Shown here: one piece after another, positions 62,801 to 64,000 of the stretch
How positions within the stretch are numbered: position 1 is the stretch's first letter
Layout: each line of letters begins with the position of its first letter
Source of the DNA: Nageia nagi
Lineage: Eukaryota; Pinophyta
Length of the DNA stretch: 64,000 nt
Direction: 5' to 3'
NCBI GenBank assembly: GCA_050084985.1
Contig: JBITNC010000002.1
Coordinates: forward strand, 5,518,001 to 5,582,000
Notes under the pieces: model-generated
What the model was told of the DNA's origin: nothing
The model's database searches: none
Seen by the model: only the letters and a program-made list of their open reading frames with translations
Translations under genes and position numbers: made by a program

Positions 62801-64000
62801 ATGATTTAATATATGTTTATACTATCATAATTGTTACTCCTACCAACTTACTTGGACCTTGTAAAATCTTGTCAGAGCTGTTTCTCATTGCAATGAACCT
62901 ATGGTTGTTTTTATTCTACAGTCAAGGACTCTTCCATCTTAATGAAATCCTCGCCTTGTTTAGTTAATTAGCATATTGGTGTTGCTTTAGAACAGCTCTT
63001 TAGTGCTTACAGTTCTGTGTTATTAATCTCTAATTTTTTACAGCTCTCTAGTGCTTGTAGTGCTATGTTATTAATCTTTAACTCTCGTTTTTCCCTCACA
63101 TATCGCATGCAATGATGTATCGGACATAAGAACGAAATCTTTACCTCTGTTAGTTTGAATATTGCAACGGTACGGCCACTGAGAATATAGTTATGTCGAA
63201 GGTGTATATGTATCGTTGGTGCTTGACTCTTGTCGTACACTTGAGTTTTACAATACTATCAAAGAATTTGCTCTCAATACACCCACAGCTTAAAGTTTGA
63301 TTGGTAAAAGAACAGGCTCCATTTATGGCTTTGAGGGAATGGATCTCCTTTGTCATGACAACTTAGTAGAAGATATATGTGTTCAAGTTGTGATCGGCCT
63401 ATATATAGACAGATATGCGGTATGCCACTCTATATCAGTAAATTATATTTATTCTCACTTCCAAAATACCAACCGGCCTGTTTTTCAGAAACGCCCATTT
63501 CAATCAGCCAGCCTGACTCTAATGCTCCAATATCTGAACATCTTGTAACAATTTATTTTTCCTACTTTGTAGATAACTCGGAAATTGGGAAAAATTACTT
63601 TAATGTATGACTTCAGAAATCGGTAAAACCCATTCACCCATTATAAATGATCAAAATTACACTCCTGAGTAAAGGAGAAAAAAAAAACATAACCCTTCAA
63701 AACAAAAACAGAAAAAACATTCCCCTGGATATTAAAAAAAGAAACCTTTTAAGGGTTTCTGTAATATTTAAACCTAAACGGGAATAAGCTTGAATTTTTA
63801 GGTGATTTTTGAATCATCGCATCCTCCTGATCGTCAAAATAGTTCAACTTAACAACTGCATCTAACAGTATATCAAAATTCACAGTGTGCATAATTGTTC
63901 AGCTTAAACGATAATTTTTTCCTAGCAAAGATTCAATTCGACCAAAGAATATAAATCCATAGTCACAATCGGATGTCAAACCTTGCGATTGAAGAAGGTG
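40299..64000 (-). CDS. FYVE-finger protein with helical-hairpin repeats, 5' end outside
   Basis: A plant-specific large FYVE protein, resembling the Arabidopsis At1g61690-type (RING/FYVE/PHD superfamily) as far as I recall. FYVE fingers bind phosphatidylinositol 3-phosphate on endosomes and vacuolar membranes; the job of this subfamily is not known to me. The exons in view are 64000-63982, 55477-55309, 44548-41976 and 41863-40299, encoding about 1440 residues if one frameshift is disregarded. The FYVE core is near the N-terminus: NRK|HHCRRCGGLFCNNC, then RICNPC. The rest is eight helical hairpins of the type LKRKALALRREGRLEEADAE, joined by acidic linkers carrying D-P-E...G-W motifs. Phases agree at all three junctions. 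The 2-nt surplus near 42919 shifts the frame; read literally, translation stops at 42813. Confidence 0.9.
41976..44548 (-). CDS. FYVE gene exon, five hairpin repeats, contains a frameshift
   Basis: 2573 nt. The acceptor TTGGCAG|GT completes the Gly codon begun in the previous exon (AAK-G-SSRMPANSENEIV). The donor is CATGGAG|GTAAAT. Hairpin repeats lie near 44285-44155, 43790-43665, 43315-43190, 42850-42715 and 42415-42285; the last two belong to a duplicated module starting ASPF. Motifs ELGWTEDD, SMGWEEED, DMGWQEAD and LGWQEAD close four linkers. Homology moves to another frame at 42920-42919: ADQESVSRNI in one frame is followed by SESRNNF in another. Two extra bases (TT on the minus strand) explain it; the exon length also has two bases too many for the phases. 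Confidence 0.9.
45451..46495 (+). pseudogene. Copia integrase-RT relic in the FYVE intron
   Basis: Decayed Copia on the strand opposite to the gene. Recognisable parts: DDKRTMSIFLGFDYVRKAYQ near 45735-45800 (the F-L-G-Y-D...K-A-Y-R block after integrase), VIFYEG, then at 46370-46490 CVNFEETSAPV, a stop, and FAAEFKRKVLQLVVKNGFL, the start of the reverse transcriptase (family form F-E-E-T-F-A-P-V). Nothing of the element is seen after 46500. Confidence 0.75.
46590..46673. repeat. 2 x 42-bp tandem duplication
   Basis: 46590-46631 and 46632-46673 are almost identical, each starting AAATATAA and ending GAACTCAAGT. Confidence 0.9.
46735..46806 (+). repeat. tRNA-like segment, possible SINE head or tRNA pseudogene
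   Basis: TAGTTCAGTGG fits the internal A box of a tRNA gene, TTGGTAA fits the anticodon loop of a Thr (GGT) tRNA, and AGTTTGGATCC is a decayed B box (GGTTCGAATCC). Spacing between the boxes is tRNA-like. The arms no longer pair well, so this is not a working tRNA gene. Confidence 0.5.
47361..48128 (-). repeat. about 0.75-kb LTR, copy 1
   Basis: The minus strand runs from TGTTCTATTG to TTTTAAAAG and is followed by TGGTATCAAAGCC (47347-47359), a decayed Met-tRNA primer site. It shares most of its length with 51399-54390 in the same direction. It appears inserted in the LTR of the Gypsy relic to its right. The edges are inferred from this comparison and may be off by some bases. Confidence 0.65.
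48129..48995 (-). pseudogene. Gypsy 3' end: integrase tail, chromodomain-like end, LTR
   Basis: The minus strand encodes KDNLCQAQNKMLQQKDQHRL (48945-48880), KLAARFHKPFQVV, ESKICPIFYVSCLKHVLGQ and LIKWKDLRKGDATWELDVF (48600-48545), the usual end of a chromovirus integrase. AAAGAGGGAG is the polypurine tract. The LTR starts TGTATGTAACAACGCC at 48501 and has a TATAAATAG box (48375-48383). It is cut at 48128 by the LTR copy. Confidence 0.82.
49100..49795 (-). pseudogene. LINE ORF2 C-terminal fragment
   Basis: The minus strand has LRIEIDHHIAWDL, a stop, CHLCSLE, then CSIYYEIYDRYHC, the cysteine/histidine-rich C-terminal end of a non-LTR retrotransposon reverse transcriptase protein. It is homologous to 51750-52350, so two copies of one LINE family lie in this intron. 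Confidence 0.75.
49796..51157. other. unassigned intronic DNA
   Basis: Several frames of 70-143 codons on the plus strand (for example 49863-50294) are hydrophobic and AT-driven with no motif. No element edges are visible until the duplication at 51158. Confidence 0.4.
51158..51361. repeat. 2 x 102-bp tandem duplication containing a primer site
   Basis: 51158-51259 and 51260-51361 are nearly identical; one visible difference turns a CG into CA. Each copy carries GGCTCTGATACCA, the reverse complement of the Met-tRNA primer site TGGTATCAGAGCC. Confidence 0.93.
51399..54390 (-). repeat. about 0.75-kb LTR, copy 2, split by a LINE
   Basis: The two parts, 51399 to about 51510 and about 53717-54390, align with copy 1 (47361-48128). 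On the minus strand it starts TGTTGGAAAAG and ends at CTATCA, next to a degenerate TGGTATCA. The block in between is a LINE relic. Interior sequence of the parent element lies to the left. Confidence 0.65.
51520..53715 (-). pseudogene. LINE (non-LTR retrotransposon) RT relic
   Basis: The minus strand keeps three reverse-transcriptase motifs in order: FRKVFDTIP (a stop) HRLMDRLIWLGIP near 53530-53465 (motif A), IGVKQGCLLSSTLFGLYINE near 53375-53315 (motif B) and LLFANDIVLLSYMIEGLQCL near 53250-53190 (motif C, where F-A-D-D reads F-A-N-D). A thumb-like region follows (TSTMLYGVNVWGP near 52860), then a C-terminal CHLCSLE / YYEIRGRYHCLF block near 52200-52090. Stops and shifts are numerous. No 3' oligo-A tail was recognised at the left edge. 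Confidence 0.85.
54391..55308. other. unassigned intronic DNA with dyad-rich repeats
   Basis: No coding family. At 54600-54830 short words AAGTGAGACTCTACAACTCA and their complements alternate and end in a near-perfect palindrome (54783-54807). Confidence 0.5.
55309..55477 (-). CDS. FYVE gene exon with the core of the zinc finger
   Basis: 169 nt. The acceptor TTTAG precedes CAT CAC TGT, and the donor is AAAAG|GTTCAC, leaving one base of a Gly codon. It encodes HHCRRCGGLFCNNCTLQRMY, then LRGQGDQPVRICNPCKDLEE and AARFTARQGRRNQAAK. With the preceding R-K it supplies the basic motif that contacts the PI3P headgroup and six of the eight zinc-binding cysteines. Confidence 0.93.
55961..56233 (-). 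repeat. 3' LTR of the pol-less element
   Basis: 273 bp, aligned end to end with the split 5' LTR. The shared block from ATGAGGATGCAAATC to AACCTTAATCCCTA is highly similar; both termini have drifted from TG/CA. Confidence 0.82.
57788..58196. other. GC-richer interior block of the pol-less element
   Basis: An open plus-strand frame of 137 codons (57788-58201) lies here, on the strand opposite to the element. It is rich in Ser, Arg, His and Thr, has no known motif, and its last codons run into the solo LTR at 58197. The block contains near-copies of GCAGGTCCAC (57808, 57862). I treat it as non-coding. Confidence 0.45.
58197..59029 (+). repeat. solo LTR, 833 bp, duplication TACAG
   Basis: TGTAATGTCC to GTTTTTACA, flanked by TACAG on both sides (58192-58196 and 59030-59034). 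A TATAAAAG box is at 58405-58412. There is no interior or partner, so it is probably the remainder of unequal LTR recombination. Strand is inferred from the TATA box. Confidence 0.87.
59310..59321 (-). other. primer-binding site of the pol-less element
   Basis: The minus strand reads TGGTATCAAAGC, one base from the initiator-Met-tRNA primer site, next to the LTR edge. It fixes the element on the minus strand. Confidence 0.85.
59323..59603 (-). repeat. 5' LTR of the pol-less element, main part
   Basis: 281 bp; the last 18 bp (minus-strand start TGTTGGAAATCTACTATA) lie at 62252-62269, beyond the inserted solo LTR. Together about 299 bp. Confidence 0.85.
59604..62246 (+). repeat. 2.64-kb solo LTR, duplication CCCTA, with hairpin array
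   Basis: It runs from TGTTGGGGGCTTTTTC to GTCACAACA and is flanked by CCCTA on both sides (59599-59603 and 62247-62251). Removal restores the pol-less element's LTR. A TATATATA box is at 60503-60510. The 3' end is an inverted repeat, TGTTGTG and CACAACA around 7 bases (62226-62246). The LTR is GC-richer than its surroundings and holds the hairpin array at 60982-61939. Strand is inferred from the TATA position and is tentative. Confidence 0.87.
60982..61939. repeat. array of eight hairpin units
   Basis: Eight dyads of about 50 bp at 60982-61033, 61198-61248, 61271-61320, 61415-61466, 61548-61599, 61664-61712, 61776-61826 and 61891-61939. The common form has an outer arm GGCGCATG and inner arm GGTTCAAAAAGACA, a loop AGATTT, then the complementary arms TGTCTTTTTGAACC and CATGCGCC. 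That is a stem of about 20 bp. The last five starts are 112-133 bp apart. Spacers between dyads are much less alike than the dyads. Confidence 0.92.
62275..63981. other. rest of the FYVE intron next to the upstream exon
   Basis: No element edges or genes are recognised. It contains a 48-bp tandem duplication (62992-63087). The frame at 62398-62703 (minus) has no motif I know. Confidence 0.5.
62992..63087. repeat. 2 x 48-bp tandem duplication
   Basis: Copies start at 62992 and 63040 with ACAGCTCT and share TAGTGCTT...TGTTATTAATCT. Confidence 0.85.
63982..64000 (-). CDS. FYVE gene exon (5' part, runs off the window)
   Basis: The minus strand encodes T-F-F-N-R-K followed by the donor AAG|GTTTGA. 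FFNRK is what precedes HHCRRCGG in this FYVE type, and both sides are in phase 0, so it joins the exon at 55477 in frame. The first zinc pair and the W-x-x-D motif must lie beyond base 64000. Confidence 0.85.

Overview
The window is nuclear DNA of a seed plant with a large, repeat-choked genome, most plausibly a gymnosperm. It is AT-rich and has one recognisable cellular gene, with two introns of about 8.5 and 10.8 kb. Nearly everything else is decayed LTR retrotransposon with plant-type initiator-Met-tRNA primer sites (TGGTATCAGAGC and decayed forms). No bacterial, organellar or viral genome signature is seen.

Layout. 1-13.5 kb: nested Ty1/Copia copies, mostly on the minus strand, plus the 3' end of a plus-strand Copia. 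13.5-26.2 kb: a plus-strand Copia with a large pol deletion; a complete Ty3/Gypsy chromovirus (14819-21384, both LTRs, primer site, polypurine tract, target-site duplication ACGCA/ATGCA) sits in its long leader. 26.2-29.8 kb: unassigned DNA with two minisatellites. 29.8-37.5 kb: an old Gypsy pol cut in two by a second complete Gypsy (30155-36204, duplication GAAGC); an exact 195-bp in-frame duplication lies in the old reverse transcriptase. 38.1-39.2 kb: a hAT transposase relic.

40.3-64.0 kb: a minus-strand gene for a plant FYVE-finger protein with eight charged helical-hairpin repeats and recurring D-P-E...G-W motifs. Four exons are in view; the 5' end lies beyond the right edge. The exons join in frame at GT-AG sites, except for a 2-nt frameshift near 42919. 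The FYVE finger is divided between two exons by the 8.5-kb intron.

The two large introns hold their own element layers. The 44.5-55.3 kb intron has Copia, Gypsy and LINE relics, two copies of a roughly 0.75-kb LTR and a tRNA-like segment. The 55.5-64.0 kb intron has a minus-strand LTR element (55961-62269, duplication TTTAC) with no visible pol, which carries two solo LTRs (58197-59029, duplication TACAG; 59604-62246, duplication CCCTA). Inside the larger solo LTR is the most unusual structure here: eight copies of a roughly 50-bp hairpin motif whose arms are better conserved than the DNA between them.
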